Assembly: GCF_002934605.1 (NCBI RefSeq)
Contig: NZ_PTJC01000005.1
Span: 1,674,001-1,738,000 of the forward strand
Source of the DNA: Neolewinella xylanilytica
GTDB taxonomy: Bacteria > Bacteroidota > Bacteroidia > Chitinophagales > Saprospiraceae
Direction: 5' to 3'
DNA length: 64,000 bases
Shown: piece by piece, positions 7,514-15,545 of the stretch
How the letters are laid out: each line of letters opens with the position of its first letter
Position numbering within the stretch: position 1 is the stretch's first letter
Program-made: the position numbers and the translations under genes
Notes under the pieces: generated by a model
What the model saw: only the letters and a program-made list of their open reading frames with translations
The model's database searches: none
Told to the model about the DNA's origin: nothing

Positions 7514-10021
7514 ATGCAAATCGTCGTCATCGGGAATGGAATGGTCGGACACAAGTTCTGCGACCTATTCGCCCGTCACCCCCGCCGCGGAGAATTTCAA
7601 CTGACCGTCTACGGCGAGGAATGCCGGCCGGCCTACGACCGCGTCCACCTCAGCGCCTACTTCAGCGATCGCGACGCCGGGAAGCTTTCCCTCGCTACCC
7701 GGGAGTGGTACGCGGAAGCGGGCATCACCCTGCGTACCGGCGAGTTGGTCACCGAACTCGACACCGACAAGCGCGAGTTACGTACCCACCTCGGTAACGT
7801 ACAGCGCTACGACTACCTGGTACTGGCCACCGGCTCCGTCCCCTTCGTACCCCCCGTTCCCGGTCGGGACAAGAAGGGGGTCTTCGTGTACCGTACGATC
7901 GAGGACCTCGAGGCGATTCTCGGTTACGCCGATCAACTGAAGCAACGCCCGGGCGCCCGTTCCGTGGTAATGGGCGGCGGCCTGCTCGGACTCGAAGCGG
8001 CCAAGGCGACCCTCGACATGGGCTTGCCCACCGACGTGGTGGAGTTCGCCCCCCGCCTGATGCCCCGCCAGCTGGATGAGGTCGGTGCCGCCACACTCAC
8101 CAGTACCCTGACCGAGTTGGGACTCGGCGTCCACCTGTCTAAAAGCACCACCGCCATCGCGGGCAACGGCTCGATCACCCACCTGGAGTTCAGCGATCGG
8201 TCGACCTTACCCACGGATATGCTGATCATCTCAGCGGGAATCCGGCCGCGGGACGAACTGGCACGCAAAGCCGGCATCGAAGTCGGCCCCCGCGGCGGCA
8301 TTCTCGCCGATGAATACCTGCGCACGAGTGCCCCCGACGTCTACGCGATCGGGGAGGCGGCCCTGTACCGCGACATGATTTACGGGCTCGTCGCCCCGGG
8401 TTACGACATGGCCCGGGTGGCGCTGGGGTCGATCATGGCCGACGCCGACGGGGGCTGCATGCCGGAATCGATCGACCTGTCCACTAAGCTGAAACTGATC
8501 GGTACCGACGTAGCGAGTTTTGGCGACTGTTTCCCCCCGGCCGAAGCATCCCGCTCCATCGTTTACCACGACGAATCCCGGGGTATCTACAAGCGGATCA
8601 ACATTAGCCGAGACGGCAAACGATTGCTGGGGGGCATGCTGGTGGGCGACGCCGGCGACTACAACATGCTCCACCAAATCTACAAGAACGGTATGCCCCT
8701 GCCCCCGCAGCCGGAAGACCTGATCCTGGGGGCCCGTGGGGTAGGGGGGCAGCCCGGCGCCGGCGTGCTGGACCTGCCGGACGCGGCCGTCATCTGCTCC
8801 TGCGAAAACGTCACGAAGGGGAAACTCTGCGGCCTGCTGGAAGACGGGTCGGCCGCCTCGGTAAAGGAACTGGTAGGCTGCACCGGGGCCGGAACGGGCT
8901 GCGGCGGCTGCAAGCCCATCCTGAGCGACGTGGTCGAAAATTACCTGAAGGCCCAGGGCAAGGTAGTCCGCAACGTCATCTGCGAGCACTTCCCCTTCAC
9001 CCGCCAGGAACTGCGGGACCTGGTGCAGCTAAAGGAGCTGCGTACCTACGACGAAGCCCTCGATACCCTCGGCAGCGGCCACGGCTGCGAGGTCTGCAAG
9101 CCGGCGCTCGCGAGCATCTTCGCTACCGTCTACGCCGAAACCGCTAACCCCCAGGCGCAGATTCAGGATACCAACGACCGCTTCCTGGCCAACATCCAGC
9201 GGAACGGTACCTACTCGGTGGTGCCGCGTATCCCCGGGGGGGAGATCACGCCGGACAAGCTGCTCGCCATCGGTCGCGTAGCCAAGAAGTACGACCTCTA
9301 CACCAAGATCACCGGCGGGCAGCGTATCGATCTGTTCGGCGCCCGGCTGGAGGAGCTGCCCCCGATCTGGGAGGAGCTGATCGCCGCTGGTTTCGAGAGC
9401 GGACACGCCTACGGTAAATCGCTCCGCACGGTGAAAAGCTGCGTCGGCAGTACCTGGTGCCGCTACGGGATGGACGAGTCCGTCTCCTTCGCCATCGAGA
9501 TCGAGGAGCGGTACAAGGGCCTCCGGTCCCCGCACAAGCTCAAGGGTGGGGTGAGCGGCTGTATCCGGGAATGTGCCGAGGCCCGGGGCAAGGATTTCGG
9601 CCTGATCGCCGTGGAAGAAGGCTATAACGTGTACGTCTGCGGCAACGGCGGTGCCCGCCCCAAACACGCCGAGCTACTCGCGGGGCCGGTAGATCGGGCC
9701 ACCGCCGTGAAGTACCTCGATCGCTTCCTCATGTTTTACCTGCGCACCGCCGCCCCCCTGGTCCGCACCGCCAAGTGGCTCGAGGGCCTGGACGGCGGCA
9801 TCGCCTACCTGAAAAGCGTGGTGGTGGACGATGCCCTCGGCCTGGCGGAGGAACTGGAAACGGAAATGCAGGGCCTGGTGAACGGCTACGCCTGCGAGTG
9901 GAAAGAGGCCATCAGCGATCCCGCCATGCGGCAGCGCTTCCGCCCCTTCGTGAACACAGAGGACAGCGAGGAGCTCGCCTTCGTTCCCCTCCGTGAGCAG
10001 AAAATGCCGAAACCGTGGTAG
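7514..10021 (+). CDS. nirB: NAD(P)H-dependent assimilatory nitrite reductase, large subunit NirB
   Basis: An 835-residue NirB, the normal family length. It reduces nitrite to ammonium with six electrons from NAD(P)H in the cytoplasm. Domain order: N-terminal FAD/NAD-binding reductase (IVVIGNGMVGHKF; second dinucleotide fold at VVMGGGLLGLEAA), BFD-type [2Fe-2S] domain (CSCENV...GCGGCKP), a second BFD-like segment (GCEVCKP), a ferredoxin-like half domain (GTYSVVPRIPGGEI), and the siroheme/[4Fe-4S] site with C643, C649, C683 and C687 in the expected C-x5-C...C-x3-C pattern. It starts an operon with nirD, a DUF4202 gene, narX and narL. The first ATG after the TACGTA cluster is taken as the start. 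Confidence 0.96.
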   Translation: MQIVVIGNGMVGHKFCDLFARHPRRGEFQLTVYGEECRPAYDRVHLSAYFSDRDAGKLSLATREWYAEAGITLRTGELVTELDTDKRELRTHLGNVQRYDYLVLATGSVPFVPPVPGRDKKGVFVYRTIEDLEAILGYADQLKQRPGARSVVMGGGLLGLEAAKATLDMGLPTDVVEFAPRLMPRQLDEVGAATLTSTLTELGLGVHLSKSTTAIAGNGSITHLEFSDRSTLPTDMLIISAGIRPRDELARKAGIEVGPRGGILADEYLRTSAPDVYAIGEAALYRDMIYGLVAPGYDMARVALGSIMADADGGCMPESIDLSTKLKLIGTDVASFGDCFPPAEASRSIVYHDESRGIYKRINISRDGKRLLGGMLVGDAGDYNMLHQIYKNGMPLPPQPEDLILGARGVGGQPGAGVLDLPDAAVICSCENVTKGKLCGLLEDGSAASVKELVGCTGAGTGCGGCKPILSDVVENYLKAQGKVVRNVICEHFPFTRQELRDLVQLKELRTYDEALDTLGSGHGCEVCKPALASIFATVYAETANPQAQIQDTNDRFLANIQRNGTYSVVPRIPGGEITPDKLLAIGRVAKKYDLYTKITGGQRIDLFGARLEELPPIWEELIAAGFESGHAYGKSLRTVKSCVGSTWCRYGMDESVSFAIEIEERYKGLRSPHKLKGGVSGCIRECAEARGKDFGLIAVEEGYNVYVCGNGGARPKHAELLAGPVDRATAVKYLDRFLMFYLRTAAPLVRTAKWLEGLDGGIAYLKSVVVDDALGLAEELETEMQGLVNGYACEWKEAISDPAMRQRFRPFVNTEDSEELAFVPLREQKMPKPW

Positions 10022-10068
10022 TGCCCGAAACCTCATTCCCTTCCGTAATCCCCTCCAAATCATCCGCC

Positions 10069-10434
10069 ATGACCGCTTACACCACCACCTCCCCGGAACG
10101 GGTCACCACCTGGTTCCGCGCCGGCCACACGAGCCAGTTTCCGGTAGGCGCCGGGGCCACGATCAAGTACGGCGACCGCCAGATTGCCGTTTTCTACTTT
10201 CACCGTACCGACCGTTGGTACGCCTGCCAGAACCTGTGTCCACACAAGCTGGAAAACGTACTCGGCCGGGGCCTGATCGGCGAGCAGGACGGCATTCCGA
10301 AAGTAGCCTGCCCGCTGCACAAACGCACTTTCAGCCTGGAGACGGGGGAGAACCTGAACGGGGAGTGCCCACCGGTAGCCGTGTACCCCGTGAAGATCGA
10401 AAACGACTACGTATACGTAGGATTCGCCGACTAG
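10069..10434 (+). CDS. nirD: Nitrite reductase small subunit NirD (Rieske-like)
   Basis: A 121-residue Rieske-fold protein that partners NirB. Both cluster motifs are visible: C57-P-H59 and C81-P-L-H84, so a [2Fe-2S] cluster is plausible (many enterobacterial NirD proteins have lost these ligands). I chose the ATG at 10069, which starts just before the conserved domain. A GTG at 10015 would add 18 residues and overlap nirB by 7 bases, which looks less likely. The gap to nirB is 47 bases, consistent with translation from the same message. It ends 16 bases before the DUF4202 gene. Confidence 0.9.
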   Translation: MTAYTTTSPERVTTWFRAGHTSQFPVGAGATIKYGDRQIAVFYFHRTDRWYACQNLCPHKLENVLGRGLIGEQDGIPKVACPLHKRTFSLETGENLNGECPPVAVYPVKIENDYVYVGFAD

Positions 10435-10450
10435 CGCTTACCTTTCGGCT

Positions 10451-11050
10451 ATGTCCGCTACCGATGACCCGAAACTGACCGCCGCATTCGCCGCCTTTGA
10501 TGCCGCCAACGCCGCCGACCCCCGCTACGTGGATTCCGGCGCCGACGAGGTGCCCTACGAGCTCCTGTACGCACAAAGAATGACGGAGGAATTGAACCGG
10601 TACCTTCCCGAGGCCCCCTTGCCCCTGCGCCTCGCCGCCCGCGCCCAGCACCTCGAACGCTGGCGTAGCCCGCGGGAAGATTACCCCATGGACCGGGAGG
10701 GCTACCTGCGGTGGCGGGCGGACCTGAAAAAGTTCCACGCGGCCCGCGCCGGGGAGATACTGAGTGAGGTGGGCTTCGGAGCGGAAGTCATCGAGCGCGT
10801 GGCCTTCCTGCTGCAGAAAAAACGCTTGAAGCGGGACGACGATACCCAGGCGCTGGAAGACGTGATCTGCATCGTTTTTCTCAAGTACTACGCCGCCGCC
10901 TTCGCCGCCGAGCATCCCCACGAAAAGGTCATCGACATCCTGCATAAAACCCTACGGAAAATGTCGGACCGCGGCCGCGATGCCGCCCTCGCCGCCGAGC
11001 TGCCGGAAGCCGTGCGCGGCATGGTGCTCGAGGCGATGAAAGGGGCGTAG
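10451..11050 (+). CDS. DUF4202 domain-containing protein
   Basis: A 199-residue protein that covers the DUF4202 family end to end (conserved YELLYAQRMTEEL, ARAQHLERWRSPREDYPMDREGYLRWR and FLQKKRLKRDDDTQALEDVICIVFL segments). It has no signal peptide and is mostly helical, with several conserved His/Asp residues (HLERW, DDDTQ, ED) that could bind metal, which recalls HD-like proteins. This is impression only. DUF4202 genes are often found beside nitrite-reductase genes. Here it sits between nirD and narX with gaps of 16 and 3 bases, so a role in nitrite reduction or its regulation is likely but undefined. Confidence 0.8.
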   Translation: MSATDDPKLTAAFAAFDAANAADPRYVDSGADEVPYELLYAQRMTEELNRYLPEAPLPLRLAARAQHLERWRSPREDYPMDREGYLRWRADLKKFHAARAGEILSEVGFGAEVIERVAFLLQKKRLKRDDDTQALEDVICIVFLKYYAAAFAAEHPHEKVIDILHKTLRKMSDRGRDAALAAELPEAVRGMVLEAMKGA

Positions 11051-11053
11051 GCC

Positions 11054-12778
11054 ATGGGAGAAAACCGCATCTTCTCCCGTCTCCGCCGCGCCTACCTGCT
11101 GGCCCTTTCGCTCATCGCCCTGGCGTTGATCGGGGAGCTCGTACTGGTGGACGGCTACCTCACGGACCAGGAGCGCGACGCGGAAATCATCAACGTGGCC
11201 GGACGCCAGCGTATGCTGAGTCAGCGCATCGCCAAAATGGTCGCCCTCAATCCGCCCGCCGACGCCGCGGACGTGGAAGAATGGCAGCTGCGCCACGGGT
11301 GGCTGAAGACCGAACTCAGGGGCCTGCCCGTTCGCCAGGAGCTAGCGGGACTGGACAGCCTGGTATTGCGGCTTTCCAGCCTCGCGCGGGAGGGAGGGGG
11401 CGCCGGAGCGCGGGTAGCGGAAGTGGACCGGTTATCCAATGCCTTTCTCCTGCGGATGGACGCCATCGTGGACGACCTCAGCGACATCGCCACCCGGAAG
11501 GTGGACCGGCTGCAGGGGGTGAATAAGTGGCTCACCTTACTGACGCTCTTCATCCTCTTCCTGGAACTGCTTTTCATTTTCCGGCCCCTGTCGCAGTTCG
11601 TGCGGCGGCAGTTCACCCAGATCCAGACCGAACGCCAGGCGCAGGAGGAAGCCCGGCACGAAGCCGAGGTGGCGGTGCGGGAGAAGGACGCTACGCTGCG
11701 CCAGCTCTACGCCCTTAACAGTGCCATCGACGAGGCGGCGCTCTTCGCCTCGTTGCGGGCCGACGGTACCGTGATCCACCTGAGCAAGAAGTTCCGGAGC
11801 CTGCTAGGAACGGATGAGCAGCTCGCTAACCGCTCCTTCGCCGAAATCCTGAACCGGGAGGAAGGGCGCCAGGCCCGCATGGAGGAGATCCTGCGCAACG
11901 TTGCCGTGACTCCCTGGCGGGGCGAATGGCAGCTGGTGGACGCCCGCGAGCAGCTGCGCTACCTGGAACTGAGCATCCTGCCCGCGCGCCGTGCCGGGGT
12001 GGATACCGATCGCTTCGTGCTGGCCACGGACATCACCGAAAGCCACCTCGCCCGCAAGGAACTGAACCGGATGACGGAGCGGCAAATCGCCGAGGAAAAG
12101 CAACGCGCCGATCAGCGTGCGCGGCAGACCAGCGAAGCCCAGGAAAAGGAACGGCTGCGCGTTGCCCGCGATCTCCACGACGGGGTGGGGCAGAACCTGA
12201 CCGCGCTGAAGTTCAGCCTGGAAAGCCTCAAACTGGAAAAAACGGAACGCAACCAGGCCGATCTCGATCGCCTCAAGCGGCTGGCGGGCGACATCATCCG
12301 CGGGGTCCGCATGGCCACCTTCAATCTGCGCCCGCCGGAGCTGAGCGACTACGGACTGGCCATCACCCTGGAACGGATGGCCCGCGAGCTGAGTCGGCTG
12401 ACGGGCGAACGGGTGGTCTGCCAGGTGGATACCTTTGACGTGGAGCTGGACCCGGCCGTCGAACTCAACCTCTACCGCATCACCCAGGAGGCAGTGAATA
12501 ACGCCATCAAGTACGCGGGGGCGAACTACATCCTCGTCACCCTCTCCGCCGGGGATAACCTCGTCAGCATCACGGTCGACGACGACGGGCGGGGCTTCGA
12601 CCCGGAGACGGTCAAGACCCGTACCGACGGTTCCGGCCTGGGATTGGCGAGCATGGAGGAACGCATCGCCCAATTGCACGGTCGCCTATTCATCCGTAGC
12701 TCGCCGGAAACCGGAACGCGGATCACCATCAACGTACCGCTGCCGAGCCGAACCACGCCTACTTTGCCTCCCGGCTGA
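11054..12778 (+). CDS. narX: NarX-like nitrate/nitrite sensor histidine kinase
   Basis: A 574-residue membrane kinase. TM1 lies at about residues 13-32, followed by the P-box-like segment NVAGRQRMLSQRIAKM (47-62), the nitrate/nitrite-sensing motif of NarX/NarQ and PilJ-type sensors. TM2 is near 155-180, then come a coiled linker, a PAS-like region (LFASLRADGTVIHLSKKFR) and a HisKA_3 domain with the phospho-acceptor in RDLHDGVGQ (H375). A C-terminal HATPase ends with GLGLASMEERI. It pairs with the downstream NarL-type regulator (47-base gap) and is only 3 bases after the DUF4202 gene. A GGCGCCGGAGCGCGGG repeat lies inside it at 11399-11414, in frame, encoding GAGAR in the sensor domain. Confidence 0.88.
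   Translation: MGENRIFSRLRRAYLLALSLIALALIGELVLVDGYLTDQERDAEIINVAGRQRMLSQRIAKMVALNPPADAADVEEWQLRHGWLKTELRGLPVRQELAGLDSLVLRLSSLAREGGGAGARVAEVDRLSNAFLLRMDAIVDDLSDIATRKVDRLQGVNKWLTLLTLFILFLELLFIFRPLSQFVRRQFTQIQTERQAQEEARHEAEVAVREKDATLRQLYALNSAIDEAALFASLRADGTVIHLSKKFRSLLGTDEQLANRSFAEILNREEGRQARMEEILRNVAVTPWRGEWQLVDAREQLRYLELSILPARRAGVDTDRFVLATDITESHLARKELNRMTERQIAEEKQRADQRARQTSEAQEKERLRVARDLHDGVGQNLTALKFSLESLKLEKTERNQADLDRLKRLAGDIIRGVRMATFNLRPPELSDYGLAITLERMARELSRLTGERVVCQVDTFDVELDPAVELNLYRITQEAVNNAIKYAGANYILVTLSAGDNLVSITVDDDGRGFDPETVKTRTDGSGLGLASMEERIAQLHGRLFIRSSPETGTRITINVPLPSRTTPTLPPG
11399..11414 (+). repeat. Dispersed 16-base element GGCGCCGGAGCGCGGG (exact), inside narX
   Basis: One of four exact copies in the window (others at 22379, 55351 and, inverted, 31620). 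Here it is read in frame within the sensor domain of the NarX-like kinase. Confidence 0.6.
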
Positions 12779-12825
12779 AGCTAGCGTTTCCCCTTATTTT
12801 GCCCCCTCAACCTTAGCTACCGATC

Positions 12826-13479
12826 ATGCCCACCCAAATCTTACTCGCCGACGATCACGCACTGGTGCGCGACGGTATTCGCCGCCTGCTGGAAGACGAA
12901 CCCGATCTCCAGGTGGTCGCCGAGGCCGATGACGGGGTCGGCATGCTGGAAATGGTGGAACGCGTCAAACCGGACCTGGCCATCGTCGACATCCGCATGC
13001 CCCGCCTGAACGGCATCGAAGCGGTCCGGCAGCTACGGGATAAAGGGGACAAAACCCCCTGCCTGATGCTCTCCATGCACGACAGCGAGGAATACGTGCT
13101 ACAATCCATCGACGCCGGGGCCTTCGGTTACCTGCTGAAGGACGCCAGCCGGGAGGAATTCCTGCGGGCGGTGCATACTATCGTCGGGGGCGATCGCTAC
13201 TTCAGCGGTGATCTATCCAATATCCTGATTCGCCAACTAATGAAGTCCGACCGGGGGGTGAGCAGTGCGTCACCTGCCCGGGAGGAAGTCGTCCTGACGC
13301 GGCGGGAGCGGCAGATCCTGCCCCTCATCCTCGAGGGGGCCACGAACCAGGAGATTGCCGATCGCCTCGACGTCAGCCGTCGAACCGTAGAGACTCATCG
13401 CTTCAACATGATGAAAAAACTCGGCGTCAGCAACAGCAGCGAACTGAATCGTCGGGTACGGGAGCTGGGCCTTCTCTAA
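12826..13479 (+). CDS. narL: NarL/LuxR family response regulator
   Basis: A 217-residue two-domain regulator. The N-terminal receiver has the acidic pair DD near residues 9-10, phospho-acceptor D55 (VDIRMPRLNG) and the conserved K in YLLKDAS. The C-terminal LuxR-type helix-turn-helix is clear (LTRRERQILPLILEGATNQE, DRLDVSRRTVETHR). It follows the NarX-like kinase by 47 bases, so the two are very probably a pair that responds to nitrate/nitrite. It is the only obvious DNA-binding protein in the island and hence the first candidate to bind the TACGTA clusters. TACGTA does not match the enterobacterial NarL heptamer exactly. Its stop is 2 bases from the end of the convergent nrtD. Confidence 0.88.
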   Translation: MPTQILLADDHALVRDGIRRLLEDEPDLQVVAEADDGVGMLEMVERVKPDLAIVDIRMPRLNGIEAVRQLRDKGDKTPCLMLSMHDSEEYVLQSIDAGAFGYLLKDASREEFLRAVHTIVGGDRYFSGDLSNILIRQLMKSDRGVSSASPAREEVVLTRRERQILPLILEGATNQEIADRLDVSRRTVETHRFNMMKKLGVSNSSELNRRVRELGLL

Positions 13480-13481
13480 TT

Positions 13482-14285
13482 TCAGTGCTCGAGGAAGCCG
13501 ATGAGGTGCTCCCGGTAGCCGTAATAATCGGGGTGGTTCAGGATCTCCTTCCGCATGCGCGGCCGCTGAAAGCCGATTTCCAGGATGTCGCCGATCTGGG
13601 CCCGGGGGCCGGAGGTCATCATAATCACCCGGTCGGCCAGGAAGATCGCCTCGTCAACGTCGTGGGTAATCTGGATGGCGGTGATCTTTTCCTTGTCCCA
13701 TACCTCTAACAATACGTCCTGAAGTTCGGCCCGCGTCAGGGAATCCAGCATGCCGAAGGGTTCGTCGAGGAGGAGGATCTTCGGTTTCAGGGCGAAAGCG
13801 CGCGCGATGCCCACCCGCTGCTGCATGCCCTGGCTGAGTTGATTGGCACGGCGGTACATCGACTGGCCGAGCCCCACCTTGTCCAGGTAGTATTTGACGA
13901 TATCTTCCCGTTGCTTGCGGGTGCCGTGGGGGAAGACCTGCTCCACGCCCAGCATGACGTTGTCGAAGGCGGTCATCCAGGGAAAAAGGCTCGGCGATTG
14001 AAAGATGACGCCCCGATCGGGCCCCGGACCGGTGATGGGAAATTCATTCAGCAGGATCTCCCCCCGCGAAATGGCATTCAACCCGGCGATCATGGTCAGC
14101 AGGGTGGTTTTCCCGCAGCCGGAGTGCCCGATGATGGATACGAACTCCTCCTTTTTGATCTGGAGCTGCAGGTTTTCGAGTACGACGTAGTCGCCGGTCG
14201 GGGTAGGGTAGATTTTAGTCAGATCGCGGAAGTCGAGCACGACGTCGCGGAGGTTGACGGGGGCGGTGGGGGCGGTAGCTTGCAT
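13482..14285 (-). CDS. nrtD: Nitrate ABC transporter ATP-binding protein (NrtD-like)
   Basis: A 267-residue ABC ATPase of the nitrate/sulfonate/taurine (NrtD/SsuB) group. Walker A is GHSGCGKT, the signature LSQGMQQR, Walker B ILLLDEP and the switch histidine ITHDVDEA. The length is that of a single ATPase domain. It is the last gene of the minus-strand operon porin-nrtA-nrtB-nrtC-nrtD, 10 bases after the second ATPase, so the importer probably uses a heterodimer of the two. Which one corresponds to cyanobacterial NrtC or NrtD cannot be fixed from sequence alone. Confidence 0.88.
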   Translation of the reverse strand: MQATAPTAPVNLRDVVLDFRDLTKIYPTPTGDYVVLENLQLQIKKEEFVSIIGHSGCGKTTLLTMIAGLNAISRGEILLNEFPITGPGPDRGVIFQSPSLFPWMTAFDNVMLGVEQVFPHGTRKQREDIVKYYLDKVGLGQSMYRRANQLSQGMQQRVGIARAFALKPKILLLDEPFGMLDSLTRAELQDVLLEVWDKEKITAIQITHDVDEAIFLADRVIMMTSGPRAQIGDILEIGFQRPRMRKEILNHPDYYGYREHLIGFLEH

Positions 14286-14295
14286 GGATTCCGTT

Positions 14296-15168
14296 TTAGG
14301 CGCGACGCCACTTGCTTACGAAGCTGCGGCTGCCGGGTTTGATGGGCTGGATGTCGGGAAGGGTGAGGGAGGCATCACGGTCCGGCCGTCCCGCTTCACC
14401 GAGTTGGACGAGGTAGTTGAGGATGTCGGTGCGGACGCGTTTGAAGTGGGGGTCGTGGTTCATGTCCGTCTTGTCGCGCGGCCGTTCGAGCTCGATGCGG
14501 AATTCCGGGCCCAATCCCGCCGCGGGGCCGGGGTCGAGGGGGATGATGCGATCGGCCATGTAGATGCCTTCGTCCACGTCGTTGGTGATCAGCACGGCAC
14601 TGCGGCGGTTGGTGCCCCAGATCTGGAGGATTTCATCCTGGAGGTTGCCGCGGGTGAGGGCATCCAGGGCTCCGAGCGGTTCGTCCATGAGCAAGAGATC
14701 GGGGTCGGTGGCCAGTACCCGGGCGATGGAGACCCGTTGCCGCATGCCGCCGCTCAGTTCCGCCGGGTGCTTGTCGACCGCGTGACTGAGGCCCACCATT
14801 TGCACGAACTTCCGGATGTGCAGATTGCGCTGCTCCTTCGTCCAGTAGGGATACACTTCGTCGACCGCGAGTCCGACATTCTGGTACACCGTATACCACG
14901 GGAGCAGGGAGTAATTCTGAAAGATGATCCCGCGCTCCGGCGCCGGTCCGGTGATGGGCTGGCCGCGGTACAGCACCTCCCCTTCGCTGGGTTGCAGCAG
15001 TCCGGTCATCAGGTTCACCAAGGTCGTTTTGCCCGAGCCGGTGAAACCTACGATGGCCAAGAATTCACCTTCCTCGATCGTCAGGTTGATGTTAGAGAGC
15101 ACTTCGGTGCGGGTGTTGCCGTGGCCGTACCATTTGCTTACGTTTTTGAATTCTATTATTGGAAGCAT
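14296..15168 (-). CDS. nrtC: Nitrate ABC transporter ATP-binding protein (NrtC-like, without regulatory domain)
   Basis: A 290-residue ABC ATPase with Walker A GFTGSGKT, signature LSGGMRQR, Walker B LLLMDEP and D-loop GALDALTR. The H-loop position reads ITNDVDEG, so the usual switch histidine appears to be asparagine, which suggests one weakened ATP site in a heterodimer with the neighbouring ATPase (ITHDVDEA). The C-terminal substrate-binding-like regulatory domain of cyanobacterial NrtC is absent. Upstream of it (15169-15545) is an unusual 377-base spacer with heptamer repeats separating it from nrtB. Confidence 0.88.
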   Translation of the reverse strand: MLPIIEFKNVSKWYGHGNTRTEVLSNINLTIEEGEFLAIVGFTGSGKTTLVNLMTGLLQPSEGEVLYRGQPITGPAPERGIIFQNYSLLPWYTVYQNVGLAVDEVYPYWTKEQRNLHIRKFVQMVGLSHAVDKHPAELSGGMRQRVSIARVLATDPDLLLMDEPLGALDALTRGNLQDEILQIWGTNRRSAVLITNDVDEGIYMADRIIPLDPGPAAGLGPEFRIELERPRDKTDMNHDPHFKRVRTDILNYLVQLGEAGRPDRDASLTLPDIQPIKPGSRSFVSKWRRA

Positions 15169-15235
15169 TTTTAGTCTTTTAGCTCTTTAGTCTTTTAGGG
15201 GCCGGCTTCGCCGTCGGTTACTCTTTAGGGGGGAG

Positions 15236-15291
15236 TTGTCTGTTGTCAGTTGTCAGTTGTCAGTTGTCAGTTGTTAGTTGTCGATTGTCAG
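15236..15291 (+). repeat. Heptanucleotide tandem array (TTGTCAG, 8 units)
   Basis: Eight consecutive 7-base units: TTGTCTG, then TTGTCAG four times, TTGTTAG, TTGTCGA and TTGTCAG. The same unit family recurs at 15350 and 30370. Comparable short tandemly repeated heptamers (STRR) are known in cyanobacteria. Confidence 0.85.
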
Positions 15292-15349
15292 ATTTCGGTT
15301 GGGCTTGCCAATTGTTGGTCAGCTTCGCTGGTTAGCCTTTGGGGGGGAG

Positions 15350-15377
15350 TTGTCAGTTGTCAGTTGTCGGTTGTCGG
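15350..15377 (+). repeat. Heptanucleotide tandem array (TTGTCRG, 4 units)
   Basis: Units TTGTCAG, TTGTCAG, TTGTCGG, TTGTCGG, in the same spacer as the 8-unit array and following the same G-run context. Confidence 0.8.
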
Positions 15378-15545
15378 CCGAGCTTGGTAATTGTTGGTCA
15401 GCTTGGCTGGTTTTGTCATCGGTTAGTCGCCTTCGGTAGGTAGTGCGGTAGTAGCTGGCTTAGTGGTTGTTGTTCTCCAGGTTCGGGAAGCTCTCATTGG
15501 ACTACCCGAAAACCGATAACCAACAACCAAAAATCCAACAACCCC

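Larger units (their letters stand above)
15169..15545. other. 377-base spacer within the nrt operon, repeat-rich, no gene
   Basis: No coding frame with family features is visible. The stretch starts with TTTAGTCTTTTAG-like runs, holds two heptamer arrays (15236-15291 and 15350-15377), each preceded by a run GGGGGGAGTTGTC, and ends with CAAC-rich sequence next to the nrtB stop. It breaks an otherwise tight operon. Confidence 0.7.

Noticed and set aside
7264-7554. Minus-strand frame covering the nirB promoter
   Set aside because: It overlaps the end of mobA, the TACGTA operator cluster and the start of nirB; no family features.
10408-10419. Two adjacent TACGTA at the end of nirD
   Set aside because: They encode Tyr-Val-Tyr-Val in the conserved last strand of NirD; the codons explain the motif.
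15236-15377. Tandem repeats as a possible CRISPR array
   Set aside because: Units are 7 bases and contiguous, without spacers; no cas genes in the window.
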